Assembly (NCBI GenBank): GCA_018817385.1 | Contig: JAHIUA010000064.1 | Span: 1 to 49,302 of the forward strand | Source: Pseudomonadota bacterium | GTDB taxonomy: Bacteria > Desulfobacterota > Desulfobulbia > Desulfobulbales > Desulfocapsaceae | Direction: 5' to 3' | Length of the DNA stretch: 49,302 nt | In this document: piece by piece, positions 16,568 through 25,169 of the stretch | Numbering within the stretch: position 1 is the stretch's first letter | Layout: the number at the start of each line of letters is the position of its first letter | Translations under genes and position numbers: made by a program | The notes under the pieces: model-generated | Database searches by the model: none | The model's input: the letters and a program-made list of their open reading frames with translations, nothing else | Told to the model about the DNA's origin: nothing

Positions 16568-18277
16568 TTATGCCAATAAGCATTGCCGCAAATTCTCAAC
16601 CAATTCTTCCACGGTAAAGGGCAGTCCATTATACTTGAGAATGGCATGCTGAAATGTGTGCCCTGTTTCCCGGAGGATCAAATTACCCATCTGTGAGGTG
16701 GCGTTGCTTTCGACGATTATCGTCCTGTCCGCTTTTTTCAGGTATTGGTGAAGATCAGCCGGCAATGGATAGACCTGCTGAATGGCAATCTGGGCGACAT
16801 CATTTCTATTGAGTTCCGCCACCGCCTCCCTGACAATGGGATTAACCGACCCCCAACTGATGATAATCGTCCGCCAATCCTTGTGACCCTCCAATCCGGC
16901 AGCGGGGAGTTCCTCTTTTATTCGCCCGAGCTTGCGCAACCGTTTATCGACCATTTTTACCCGCAGATCCAGATCTTCAGTGATGTGGGCAGCCTCATCA
17001 TGCTCGTCACTGTCTGCCCCCACCAGACCCAGCCCCCTGCCGGGAATGCCACGTGGAGAAATTCCGTCTGGGGTGAATTGATAGCGCTGGTACTCCTCAG
17101 TCGTCTCAACAATAGAGGGCAGGGTTTCACGGGGATCCAACGCAAAGGCGGCCGTATTGTAATAGGTGTCAACCAGGTACTGATCACTCAAAATGATCAC
17201 CGGGACCTGGTATCTGTCCGCAAGATCAAAGGCCTGTCGACTCACAGCAAAGGCGCTCTGCAGCGATTCGGGGGCGAGAATGATGCGGGGAAATTCTCCA
17301 TGGCCGGCATAGAGTGCCAATTCCAGGTCCCCCTGTTCCGTTCGGGTGGGCAGTCCGGTGGCCGGACCCGGGCGCTGGGCAAGATGGATCACCACAGGCA
17401 TCTCCAGCATCCCGGCCAGACTGACCCCTTCAGTCATGAGGGCAAAACCGCCCCCGGAGGTCGTCACCATGGCCCGGGCGCCGGCATACCAGGCCCCTAA
17501 GGCCATATTGATGGCGGCTATCTCATCCTCAGCCTGTTCGACGACCAGGTTGAAATCATGCTGGTGCTGAGCCATGAAAGTAATGACGCCGGTTCCAGGT
17601 GTCATGGGATAGGAGGTGATACATTGGCAGCCACCGGCAATTGCTCCCATGGCAATCGCCTCGGAACCATTGACCATGATCTCATTGCTGTGCTCATGTT
17701 TGCGGATCTCGGAAAAGCGGACTTCTCCACTCTCCCGCAAGGTCCAGCTCCTGTCATATCCCAGGCCTGCGGCCTTGATATTGTTGGCAACCACGTCATC
17801 ACCTTTGTCGGCAAAGCGGCTACTCAGATATTTCTCCATGACCTGAGCATCAACAGCCAGCAGACCCGAAATGAGGCCCAGGGCTATCGTATTGGCATAC
17901 ATCTCATTGCCGAGCTCACTGGCCATCTGCCGGAGAGGAACAGGCAATATACCGGGGACGGCCCCCAGCACCTCAGGATCACCGACAATAATCGTCTCCT
18001 CTGTTATACGGTACTGCAGATGGGAGAGTACTTTCTCATCCAAGGCCACAAGGAGGTCAATACGCTGCAGCGGTGCCTGCACCGGCTTGGAAGCCACACG
18101 GATGCTGATAGAATTGGTTCCACCCCGCACCCTGGACATATATTCTTTGGTGGCATAGACATGATATCCATCCAATTTAAGTATCTTGGTGAGGAGTTGT
18201 TCAATGGTCTGGATACCCTGGCCAGCCTCCCCGGCCAGAACAATGGAAATACCAAGTGCTTCGGGTGAGTGCGTCAT
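16568..18277 (-). CDS. 2-oxoacid:ferredoxin oxidoreductase, fused gamma-alpha subunit
   Basis: This 569-residue subunit joins a gamma domain (residues about 10-190; [26 protein letters not shown]) to the alpha domain with the pyrimidine-binding region ([24 protein letters not shown], about 205 onward) and a C-terminal transketolase-like domain. With the beta subunit it oxidatively decarboxylates a 2-oxoacid to acyl-CoA and reduces ferredoxin, or runs in reverse. I chose the ATG at 18277: the ribosome site AAAGGAG lies nine bases before it and directly abuts the alternative ATG at 18286. The leader contains hairpins and a possible sigma-54 promoter. Confidence 0.92.
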   Translation of the reverse strand: MTHSPEALGISIVLAGEAGQGIQTIEQLLTKILKLDGYHVYATKEYMSRVRGGTNSISIRVASKPVQAPLQRIDLLVALDEKVLSHLQYRITEETIIVGDPEVLGAVPGILPVPLRQMASELGNEMYANTIALGLISGLLAVDAQVMEKYLSSRFADKGDDVVANNIKAAGLGYDRSWTLRESGEVRFSEIRKHEHSNEIMVNGSEAIAMGAIAGGCQCITSYPMTPGTGVITFMAQHQHDFNLVVEQAEDEIAAINMALGAWYAGARAMVTTSGGGFALMTEGVSLAGMLEMPVVIHLAQRPGPATGLPTRTEQGDLELALYAGHGEFPRIILAPESLQSAFAVSRQAFDLADRYQVPVIILSDQYLVDTYYNTAAFALDPRETLPSIVETTEEYQRYQFTPDGISPRGIPGRGLGLVGADSDEHDEAAHITEDLDLRVKMVDKRLRKLGRIKEELPAAGLEGHKDWRTIIISWGSVNPIVREAVAELNRNDVAQIAIQQVYPLPADLHQYLKKADRTIIVESNATSQMGNLILRETGHTFQHAILKYNGLPFTVEELVENLRQCLLA

Positions 18278-18312
18278 TACCAGCATCTCCTTTAAGGAAC
18301 TTATGGGATGGA

Positions 18313-18420
18313 GACTGGGGGAGAAAAGCCCCAGTCCCTCGACGAGCTGTTTTATTCTCTGAATGGTTTAGGGCAAGTAAGTAAATTACCTGGCCCTAAT
18401 ATAAGCATAATATCAGCCAG
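18313..18420 (-). promoter_or_regulatory. Leader of the oxidoreductase operon: two hairpins and a sigma-54-like promoter
   Basis: On the - strand, TGGC at 18419-18416 and TGCT at 18407-18404 give the GG-N10-GC spacing of a sigma-54 -24/-12 promoter; other consensus bases are weak. Just downstream is a hairpin with arms GCCCTAA/TTAGGGC (+ strand 18368-18374 and 18393-18399) plus inner GTAA/TTAC. A second hairpin has GACTGGGG (18313-18320) and CCCCAGTC (18329-18336). The predicted start near 18393 falls inside the first hairpin, so promoter and hairpin may not both be used. The adjoining 18421-18695 shows no gene or clear signal. Confidence 0.35.
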
Positions 18421-18695
18421 GTGATTCCCTTACAGGCCCTTAGGCTGAAGCAACCAAGGCATAAATCGACGACTGTTGGCGATTGAGCCAGGGTTCAGGT
18501 CCAAGTGGTCTTTATTCCTCTTCATTAAAGTCTCTCACCTCAAGAACAGATTGTCCACTCTATTTTCTGCTTAGGGAGAAAACTGAGCTGAGCCTGTAAC
18601 ACTCTTTGTTTATAGCTGTTTTGGGCGACTGGGGAAGGTTAAAGATGTCCGGTACTCTTTTCAGCTGCGAGCAACCTCATGCCAGGATCTCGCTC

Positions 18696-18755
18696 AAGAG
18701 CCTCTCCGAGAAAGCCCTTTTTCCCAAAATCTTCGTTATTTCAGGAAAACAATAT
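18696..18755 (+). repeat. Diverged intergenic repeat, family 2 (end fragment)
   Basis: The stretch CCTCTCCGAGAAAGCCCTTT through TTCGTTATTTC and AAAACAATATT matches the left end of the element at 14706-14762 with scattered differences. In complement it matches 308-366. It lies just beyond the methyltransferase stop. Confidence 0.45.
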
Positions 18756-18780
18756 TCACAATATTGACCTGTTCCCTTCT

Positions 18781-19416
18781 TTATATCTTGGCATTTATCA
18801 ATGTATAGACACCAAAAACCATTTCCTTATTTTCTACAATGGTCATTTTGTCTGCGATAAATCTGACAATTTCCCGGGTTGGTTTGGCTCCGACAACTAT
18901 TGATTTAAAATAGGTGTAGGCATTGGCAAGAGGGTGATACCACTTACTATGGAGAGGAATCGAGTCGAGAAGTAACAATTGCCCCCCTGGCTTTAGAATC
19001 GATATGGCCTTTTCTATTGCCTTTTTATAGTCAGGCATGGCAGTCAGGGCCAAGCAAAAAACAACTGCATCAACCTGCTTAACTGGAGTAAAATCATACA
19101 TATCCATACATTCAAAATGAACATTCTTCCAGCCATTCACTTCTTTTTTTCTATTGGCAAGCGCGATCATTTCACTGGAAAAATCGATGCCAATAATCTC
19201 AGAAGAGTTGTCAATTTTTTCTAATAAATCTGGAATGACAGAAGCGGGGCCACAACCCAATTCAACAACAGATCCGCCACCAGGCACATCAAGCCGTTGC
19301 GAAACCTCCCTATAAAGCCTCGCCACCTGCCCCAGACTCAGAATAAAGGCTATCGCGTCATAACATGAAGCAGCAAGATCATACTTTTTCTTGTTAGAAA
19401 CTTGCCTGATATCCAT
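18781..19416 (-). CDS. Class I SAM-dependent methyltransferase
   Basis: The 211-residue protein has the Rossmann-fold SAM site VVELGCGPASVIP (about residues 53-65), IIGIDFSSEMIALA, and CLALTAMPDYKKAI and LKPGGQLLLLDS as later motifs. It resembles UbiE/COQ5-type methyltransferases. I chose the ATG at 19416 with GAGAGGG seven bases upstream; an in-frame upstream extension to 19491 is unlikely. The C-terminal ~45 residues (FKSIVVGAKPTREIVRFI) are not diagnostic. The substrate is unknown. Confidence 0.85.
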   Translation of the reverse strand: MDIRQVSNKKKYDLAASCYDAIAFILSLGQVARLYREVSQRLDVPGGGSVVELGCGPASVIPDLLEKIDNSSEIIGIDFSSEMIALANRKKEVNGWKNVHFECMDMYDFTPVKQVDAVVFCLALTAMPDYKKAIEKAISILKPGGQLLLLDSIPLHSKWYHPLANAYTYFKSIVVGAKPTREIVRFIADKMTIVENKEMVFGVYTLINAKI

Positions 19417-19587
19417 TTGCAGCCCTCTCCATTTTAAAGTTATCGATTGCGGTTTCAGAGGTCGTAGCGGTGAGCTCAGTGGCACTGGCACAGAAAAGAT
19501 CTTGGCAAGTGAGAAGAAATATCTGTAACCGATTAATTTAGCAGAAACAACAGCCGAGCCGCACCAGATGTCAGGCGGAGCGCCTGG

Positions 19588-19890
19588 TCAGCCAAATATT
19601 TCTTTTGTTTTTATGGCGAAATATAACGATCTTGAAGCACCGTCAAAGGGGTATCCTTTATCTCTGCACCATTGAATTATTTCCTCTACGTCTACAGGTA
19701 TTTTTTCACATTGAACCCCTGATTTTGACAACGCTTTCATTCCTTTGCTTATTCCTTCTAACCACTCTGCATAGGTCGTTTCCAGATCATCTTTATCTTC
19801 TGCATTTCTCAGCAAAAGATCCCATTGATCTTCTTTGTACCAACCAATGCCAGCGATTGTTTTTTCTATGCTCTTATTTTTTTTGGTCAT
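19588..19890 (-). CDS. Conserved hypothetical protein, small and acidic
   Basis: The 100-residue soluble protein has the pattern IAGIGWYKEDQWDLLL, DDLETTYAEWLEG, and VDVEEIIQWCRDKGYPFDG followed by ASRSLYFA. I recall this pattern from short uncharacterised bacterial proteins, but I cannot give a function. No signal peptide or membrane segment is seen. It stands alone between the methyltransferase and the secreted protein gene, with about 160 bp of empty sequence on its upstream side. Confidence 0.65.
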   Translation of the reverse strand: MTKKNKSIEKTIAGIGWYKEDQWDLLLRNAEDKDDLETTYAEWLEGISKGMKALSKSGVQCEKIPVDVEEIIQWCRDKGYPFDGASRSLYFAIKTKEIFG

Positions 19891-20049
19891 CCGTTTTTTC
19901 CATTGGCTAACGTTTTATAATCGTATCCACATTCACTGAAAAATTCCTATTTTCGCCTCTGATCATTCCGTATTTCCCGGGAGGTACTTGTGTTAGCAGG
20001 CGCTCCGGCCTATTGACCATTCCGCCCGTGACTTTTTCTTTAAACAAAC

Positions 20050-20553
20050 TTATTTCGGACAGTTAACGAGTAGAAAAGCACTGTTCGCAGGGCTGAGGAC
20101 ATCTGCATCTATCTTCTCCACTGTTCCAACAATTTGAATACCGATGCTTGAGTCGTCATCTGCAAACAAGCGCACATTTGCTGCAGTGCCATTGAGAGAG
20201 GTAAATGTATTATCATTCTGGGACAGACTTTCCACGTGACCAGTGTTGGACAGTTGGGCAGTCTCCCAGAGTTTCAGATCTCCGCTGACAGTGCCTTCAT
20301 TTATTACTGAGGCAAGACCTTTAAAGCCACCTGCATTCCCCACATGCAAGGTGCCTGAATTTAAGAGAGTCGTATCACCGCTCAGTATGCCCTCCAAGGT
20401 AGCTGTTTCCCCAGCAGCGATCACAAAATCCCCCGTGGAAACCTCTTCTCCGGCTCCAGGTAGATCAGGAGCCGCAGAAGCAGACAGAGAGGAAAGACTT
20501 ATAACCATACTACAGACAATGAAAATAAGTAATACGCTCAATTTGTTACACAT
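20050..20553 (-). CDS. Secreted protein of unknown function, beta-rich
   Basis: The 167-residue product has a clear signal peptide (LSVLLIFIVCSMVISLSSLS, cleavage probably after ASA). The mature part has short repeated turns with G, T, N and L (AGETATLEGILSGDTTLLNS, GTLHVGNAGG, EGTVSGDLKLWETAQLSNTG). This spacing resembles bactofilin-like or autotransporter-type beta-helical stacks. It ends with LVNCPK. It follows the DUF4105 gene on the same strand (about 130 bp gap), so it may be part of the same envelope-linked group. The function is unknown. Confidence 0.65.
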   Translation of the reverse strand: MCNKLSVLLIFIVCSMVISLSSLSASAAPDLPGAGEEVSTGDFVIAAGETATLEGILSGDTTLLNSGTLHVGNAGGFKGLASVINEGTVSGDLKLWETAQLSNTGHVESLSQNDNTFTSLNGTAANVRLFADDDSSIGIQIVGTVEKIDADVLSPANSAFLLVNCPK

Positions 20554-20686
20554 GCCTCTTCCCCCTCTTTGTTAGCAATTCAAACAATTATTCCATTGTA
20601 GACTATCCACAGCCCAGGAACGGTCTTTATGCCATCGACTGCAGTGGAGAATACCTGTCCAAGACAATACAGCCGAAAAACTCCTC

Positions 20687-22528
20687 CTATTGGGCCTCTT
20701 CACTCTCAGCAGTGGAGTAACTCCCCTTTCTGATATTGCCAAACGCCAGCTCCGGCAGACTGTAGAAGATGCCGCGTGCCGCCTGATGTAACCTGTCGCC
20801 GCCATCAAAGGGAAACGTGACAAGGCCGGCAGCTCCATGCAGGGCGGCATAGCCAACATTCAAGACCCCCTGAAGCGGACGCAGGAGGAGGGAGTCGTCG
20901 GTAAAAAAAAGAAAGGGAGTATCTTTGGCACGGGGCTCATAGAGGGTGGCGGTAAGGGTATTCGACTCTCTGAGCCAGACCAGAAGGTCACCTTCCTGCT
21001 CGTAGAGCTTTTCCAGCTTACGCAGACGCCTTGCGGTCAGAGTCTGTTCGTCCTCCAGGGGGAAGGTGGCACAACTCTGTTCATAGAAAAGAAAAGGGAC
21101 AAAGACCAGCCCGCTGTCCGGTTCCAGCCATCCGCCCAAGGCCGCTTCTCCTGTGCGTGCATCGGCAAAGGTGGAATTCAATGACCGGATCAGCTCAGTG
21201 GCACAGTTACGCCGAAAAAGATTGTAGCCGTAGAGTTCTTCACTCCTCTCCTCCAGGAGGTTCAGCTCCTCAGCCAGGGCCTGCCGGGTGGCCTGCAGTT
21301 TCTCTCGCTCTATTTCCAGGGCCCCCAGGGAAGCCATCCTCCTCCGCGAGGGGAGCACACCCTGGGCCAGTATCCTCACCTCCTGCTGTCCACCGCCTGC
21401 CTGCAACAGTTCCCAGGCCCGTCCCCGACTCGCCTCCAGAAATGAATAGGCTATTTCCGGATGCAGTTCTTCCTCATAAAACAGAGTGCGGCGTTTCACC
21501 GCCTGGCGCAGAAAATTTTCCTGGAGAACGAGCAGCCGCTCTTCTCCCAACTCTGACGCGCTAAGCCAGACTCTCCTGCCCTCATCCGGGAAAGGATCGA
21601 GGGTGTAGAGCTGCCCTGCAGCCAGTGAGCGTTGGACAGCCAGGTATCTTGCCATCTGCAGGAGCAGGGTTTCTCCCCTGTCCGGGCGGGTGGACTGAAG
21701 CAGCTCGGTGATGGAATGGGCCAGCTGCTCGCCAAATCCTTGCAGGCGTCCTGCACCAAGAGGCCCCAGCCTTCCTTCTCCAGGCATGGGAGGGACAAGA
21801 GATCCTTCGTCCAGCGTCCGTGCCTCTGCAAGAACGCGAAGAGACTCCCGCAACACAAGCTGCTCACGGAGATTCCGGCCGACTCTCTCTCCACCACTGA
21901 CGGCAGCAAGAGTCCTTTCCAGGTTTCCATCGGCCCGGGCCACTGCCAGCTGGAGAAACTCCCTGCCCAGTTCTGCCTCCAGCTGTTTTTTTAATGGTGC
22001 AGCAAAAAGCGTATCCGTCCTCTGTCTGCTGAAAAAGCCGAGACCGGGGACAGAGAGTTCATAGCTTCCGTTCAACATTTCCCGAATAAGCTTCTCTTCT
22101 TCCTGCACCCCTTCGTATGCAGCAAAAAACTGCTGCTGGCCAATGAGTAATTCAGTGAAGTGATTTCTGATCCCTGCATAGACCCCGGGATCCAGGGGAA
22201 GAGAGGCAAGGGAGATGGTCCGATTATGGAGATCGTTATAGAGGAAGCGAAATTCCGCCCAAGGTTCGCGGACAAGAAGAAAGGTGGTATCTGGAAAAAA
22301 CTGGTAGTGAAAAACAGAGTCGCCCAGACGCAAGGCCGTGTGGCCACCTGCGGCTTCTCCGGCATTGGCATTGACATAGAGAAAGTCCAGAGTCACCGCC
22401 TCTGAGCCATCTCCTCTCTGAGATGCCCACACCGGGGATGCAAAAAACAAAAGAAGCAAGCAAAGGATGATACGCCTAAGCAAATGGGTCCCTCCAGCAA
22501 TCCTCGCCATGCGACAAGCGTTTTCCAT
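20687..22528 (-). CDS. DUF4105 (Lnb-type) envelope protein
   Basis: The 613-residue protein begins with a signal or anchor sequence (IILCLLLLFFASPVWA). It has the DUF4105 hallmarks: AGGHTALRLGDSVFHY with His63, and NCATELIRSLN with Cys442. Between them lies a long, charged, partly coiled middle region. Established knowledge, as I recall it: DUF4105 has been linked to lipoprotein N-acylation (Lnb) in Bacteroidota, with Cys and His as catalytic residues. Whether this longer proteobacterial form does the same is inference. The gene lies about 100 bp after the lipoprotein gene, in the same direction. Confidence 0.75.
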   Translation of the reverse strand: MENACRMARIAGGTHLLRRIILCLLLLFFASPVWASQRGDGSEAVTLDFLYVNANAGEAAGGHTALRLGDSVFHYQFFPDTTFLLVREPWAEFRFLYNDLHNRTISLASLPLDPGVYAGIRNHFTELLIGQQQFFAAYEGVQEEEKLIREMLNGSYELSVPGLGFFSRQRTDTLFAAPLKKQLEAELGREFLQLAVARADGNLERTLAAVSGGERVGRNLREQLVLRESLRVLAEARTLDEGSLVPPMPGEGRLGPLGAGRLQGFGEQLAHSITELLQSTRPDRGETLLLQMARYLAVQRSLAAGQLYTLDPFPDEGRRVWLSASELGEERLLVLQENFLRQAVKRRTLFYEEELHPEIAYSFLEASRGRAWELLQAGGGQQEVRILAQGVLPSRRRMASLGALEIEREKLQATRQALAEELNLLEERSEELYGYNLFRRNCATELIRSLNSTFADARTGEAALGGWLEPDSGLVFVPFLFYEQSCATFPLEDEQTLTARRLRKLEKLYEQEGDLLVWLRESNTLTATLYEPRAKDTPFLFFTDDSLLLRPLQGVLNVGYAALHGAAGLVTFPFDGGDRLHQAARGIFYSLPELAFGNIRKGSYSTAESEEAQ

Positions 22529-22629
22529 TGCCTCAGCTTCTCCCGATCAACTTGACGAGGCTATAATCTCCCTATGGGAATTAACCGTATCTGACAAAGC
22601 TGGGAGAGAGATGAGGTCTCTGACAGGAG

Positions 22630-23091
22630 CTACTGCCTGTACCCTTTTAACACCTCAGCGTATTTTGAGCTGCCAACAATGGAACGGAAATAGGAAAGGT
22701 TGCCAATGGAATCCTCGGCAACTCCGGCCCGTCTCAATCCCTTGCCCATGGCCAGAAAAGTACTATCATCCTGTTCCCAGTCACTGATACCATGATTTTT
22801 GGCAATGCTTGCCACCTTACGCTGAAACTCGTCATTATTCTTTTCTCGACTGACATACAGAACTGTGACTGCGGCGATATCTTCCTCATAAACGGTGGCC
22901 GTCTCCCTGACCTTTCTCTCCTCGCTCTCCTCACCTCCGGAGGAGGAGGTTGAAATAGAGGTGATGGAATCAAGACTTGCAGAGACTGAGTCAGAGGATT
23001 TTTCCAGGGAATAGGATATGGAACATCCTCCCTGCGACAAAGAAACAACGAGCAACAATGCGATATATACGTAATATTTTCCAGAAGACAT
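22630..23091 (-). CDS. Putative lipoprotein
   Basis: The 153-residue product has a short basic start, a hydrophobic stretch (YYVYIALLLVVSLS) and a Cys in QGGCS that could be a lipobox cysteine, although Gln at -3 is unusual. A Ser-rich linker follows (residues about 35-55), then a ~95-residue folded part (VTVLYVSREKNNDEFQRKVA, ISDWEQDDSTFLAMGKGLRR). It is immediately upstream of the DUF4105 gene. The function is unknown; the pairing makes a joint envelope role plausible. A perfect 20-bp tandem repeat lies just before its start. Confidence 0.65.
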   Translation of the reverse strand: MSSGKYYVYIALLLVVSLSQGGCSISYSLEKSSDSVSASLDSITSISTSSSGGEESEERKVRETATVYEEDIAAVTVLYVSREKNNDEFQRKVASIAKNHGISDWEQDDSTFLAMGKGLRRAGVAEDSIGNLSYFRSIVGSSKYAEVLKGYRQ

Positions 23092-23100
23092 GTTCCCTCA

Positions 23101-23140
23101 TATCATAAAACAAAACCTTCTATCATAAAACAAAACCTTC
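23101..23140. repeat. Perfect 20-bp tandem duplication upstream of the lipoprotein gene
   Basis: TATCATAAAACAAAACCTTC occurs twice in a row (23101-23120 and 23121-23140), starting ten bases before the lipoprotein start codon on the - strand. It therefore lies in the 5-prime leader or core promoter. It may be a recent slippage event that alters expression. Confidence 0.8.
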
Positions 23141-23200
23141 TCAAACAGATGGGCCTACAATACCATATACACCTTGCTCTTTCCATTACTCTTTGTTCCA

Positions 23201-23362
23201 GGAGTCTGTCGGATTTAGAGAATCGTAGCGAAAATTAGAGAAATCGAGACCAGATTTTCATGGATTTGAAGCGAATAGCAGGTCTATTTAACGAAAAGCC
23301 ATGGAAATATGGGCCGATTTGTCAAATTTGCAGCAGATTTATGTCTAAGTCCGACAGGCTCC
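23201..23362 (+). mobile_element. MITE-like element, complete copy (162 bp)
   Basis: This is the only complete copy in the window. The left end is GGAGTCTGTCGGATTTAG. The right end, in complement, is GGAGCCTGTCGGACTTAG (2 of 18 differ). TA follows on the right (23363-23364) and CA precedes on the left, suggesting a TA target duplication with one mutation. The interior is non-coding. Compared with the window-end copies it differs at a few positions. The rest of the 23092-23425 gap shows no gene. Confidence 0.75.
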
Positions 23363-23425
23363 TAGGGTTGACTTAACGGCTGGACTTCTAAGAACGAAAA
23401 AAAGACACTATACAAGTCCCCTGAA

Positions 23426-24643
23426 TCAAGCAATCATCCTCTCAGCAAAAACTTCCACACGATTACGCCCATTTTTCTTAGCCAGATAAAGGGCAGCATC
23501 AGCCTGTTTGATCAACTGCTCATGGGCAGTGAGAGCATCAATCTCTCTAATAGAGACACCAAAGCTCATACTGACGAACCCCAGGGGCAAGGACTCTTCA
23601 TGCACAACCTTCAAGTTCTCTACTTCCCGACGGATCCTTTCGGCCACATGGAGGCCACCTTTTTTTGAAGTATTGGGGAGAATGACCACAAACTCCTCCC
23701 CTCCGTATCGGGCACAGAAATCTGTAGAACGATGGAGGCTGTTTTTCAGGACCTGCGCCACCTGCACCAGACAATCATCCCCTTTGGCATGGCCATAGGT
23801 ATCATTATAGGCCTTAAAATTGTCCACATCACACATGATAACAGCCAGAGAAAAGTTTTCCCGCTGGCACCTGTCCAACTCACGCATGATAGTCTCGGAA
23901 AAACTCCTCCGATTGGGGATCTCTGTCAGGGCATCAATGACTGCCTGATGGAGAATCCTGTTGTAGGCCCTATGCAGTTTTATGCCAAAGTTCAGAATAG
24001 CGGCCAGTCCCACCAGCCCTACAAGGAGATGACCGACGATCAGGGAGAGGGAGGAAAAACTTGCAAGATAGGGCAGGGTAACAGATATTCCCCCTCGGAT
24101 GTCACCCTCTTTATACCCTTGGTCGGCGTGACACTTCAGGCACCCTTTTTCGGTCTGTAACGGCGCCATATAAAAAAAAGGAGCGGAGTCTTCGTCCGAA
24201 AGAAAATATCCGACCTCTTTCGTTCCCGACTCAAAAGAGCGTAAGGCCACCTCTTCGCGGGGAGATGGCACATTTTCGGGACGAATGGGATTGAGGCTGG
24301 TGATATGAAACTTCAGGCCTTTCTCCTCGGCAGCAATCTCTGCTATCTGCCTGGTCATGAAGGCAGGATTCACCTTAGTCAGCGTCAATGTCTCATTAAT
24401 GGTAATATCGCGCAACGGGTCTTTGAGATAGGGATTAGGAGTGACTTTCCTGCCGATGGGGACATAGACGCCACCAAGCTCGGCATTCCAGCGCCGGGCA
24501 ATAAGGACCTGATCGAAGAAACTTCTGGCCGTCAGCAGGGCAATAGTTTCGTGTTCTTTTTGAGCACTATACAGATTCCAGGCCAAAGACAGGCACACCA
24601 GACACATCCATAAAATACCGCTGACAATTACCTTTCCCTTCAT
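23426..24643 (-). CDS. Diguanylate cyclase with DUF3365 (heme-binding) sensor domain
   Basis: The 405-residue protein has an N-terminal membrane helix, a periplasmic DUF3365/Tll0287-like domain with a c-type heme motif CLKCH (residues about 168-172), a second membrane helix (SLSLIVGHLLVGLVGLAAIL) and a GGDEF domain. The active-site signature is GGEEF (about 314-318), an active variant. An RxxD inhibitory site (RSTD) lies five residues before it, so product feedback is likely. It probably makes cyclic di-GMP in response to redox state or a gas. The start is uncertain: 24643 begins directly at the membrane helix, 24673 also has a plausible site. Confidence 0.87.
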   Translation of the reverse strand: MKGKVIVSGILWMCLVCLSLAWNLYSAQKEHETIALLTARSFFDQVLIARRWNAELGGVYVPIGRKVTPNPYLKDPLRDITINETLTLTKVNPAFMTRQIAEIAAEEKGLKFHITSLNPIRPENVPSPREEVALRSFESGTKEVGYFLSDEDSAPFFYMAPLQTEKGCLKCHADQGYKEGDIRGGISVTLPYLASFSSLSLIVGHLLVGLVGLAAILNFGIKLHRAYNRILHQAVIDALTEIPNRRSFSETIMRELDRCQRENFSLAVIMCDVDNFKAYNDTYGHAKGDDCLVQVAQVLKNSLHRSTDFCARYGGEEFVVILPNTSKKGGLHVAERIRREVENLKVVHEESLPLGFVSMSFGVSIREIDALTAHEQLIKQADAALYLAKKNGRNRVEVFAERMIA

Positions 24644-24786
24644 CCTCTCCAATTCCTTCTCACGAACAACCATTGATGACCTGAACACCCTAAAATCATT
24701 GACTCCGCCGCCAAGCATACCACATTAGAACAAGATTTAGTAGCGATTAGCAAGGAAACATAAGCAGGACCAAAAAACCATTCCCT

Positions 24787-25017
24787 TCAAGCCAGTATGC
24801 TGTCGGCAAAGACCAGGTATTTGAGATGAATTGCAGCGCCGAAAACAGCACAGGGGGTACAGGTTAGCAGGGTGAGGCAGGGGTAATCCTGAAGAGAGGG
24901 ATCGTTAATTCCTCTTCTGATCAAAACGGTGCTGAAAAGCTCACAGTCATTGGACGAAAAGAATATCATCTCTCTTCGCCAGCCCATTTTATAAGGGAAT
25001 ACCAGGCGGCTGGACAT
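24787..25017 (-). pseudogene. Probable remnant of a sortase (C-terminal part)
   Basis: The 76-residue frame ends with LTLLTCTPCAVFGAAIHLKY and LVFADSI. This fits the sortase TLxTC active-site block followed by the R/K-containing last strand, as in class GN sortases of Gram-negatives. The upstream catalytic His region is absent, and no substrate protein with a sorting signal is seen nearby. It is best read as a decayed fragment. The rest of 24644-25104 holds no gene that I can support. Confidence 0.35.
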
Positions 25018-25104
25018 TCTATCCAGAGTGGTCTGGACTTGTTTTTTCTACCAGCCATTCACAGCAAAAGCCAAAGGGAGACTTGACCCCTTTTTTTGAT
25101 CAAT

Positions 25105-25140
25105 AAAAAAGGCCACACGAATACTCATGTGGCCTTTTTT
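25105..25140. terminator. Strong bidirectional intrinsic terminator
   Basis: AAAAAAGGCCACA (25105-25117) pairs perfectly with TGTGGCCTTTTTT (25128-25140) around a 10-base loop. The T-run on one strand and the A-run on the other make it work in both directions. It lies 30 bp after the stop of the MetA-pathway-type outer-membrane protein gene. Confidence 0.9.
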
Positions 25141-25169
25141 ATATCTTCATTGGGGGATGTCGCTATGCC

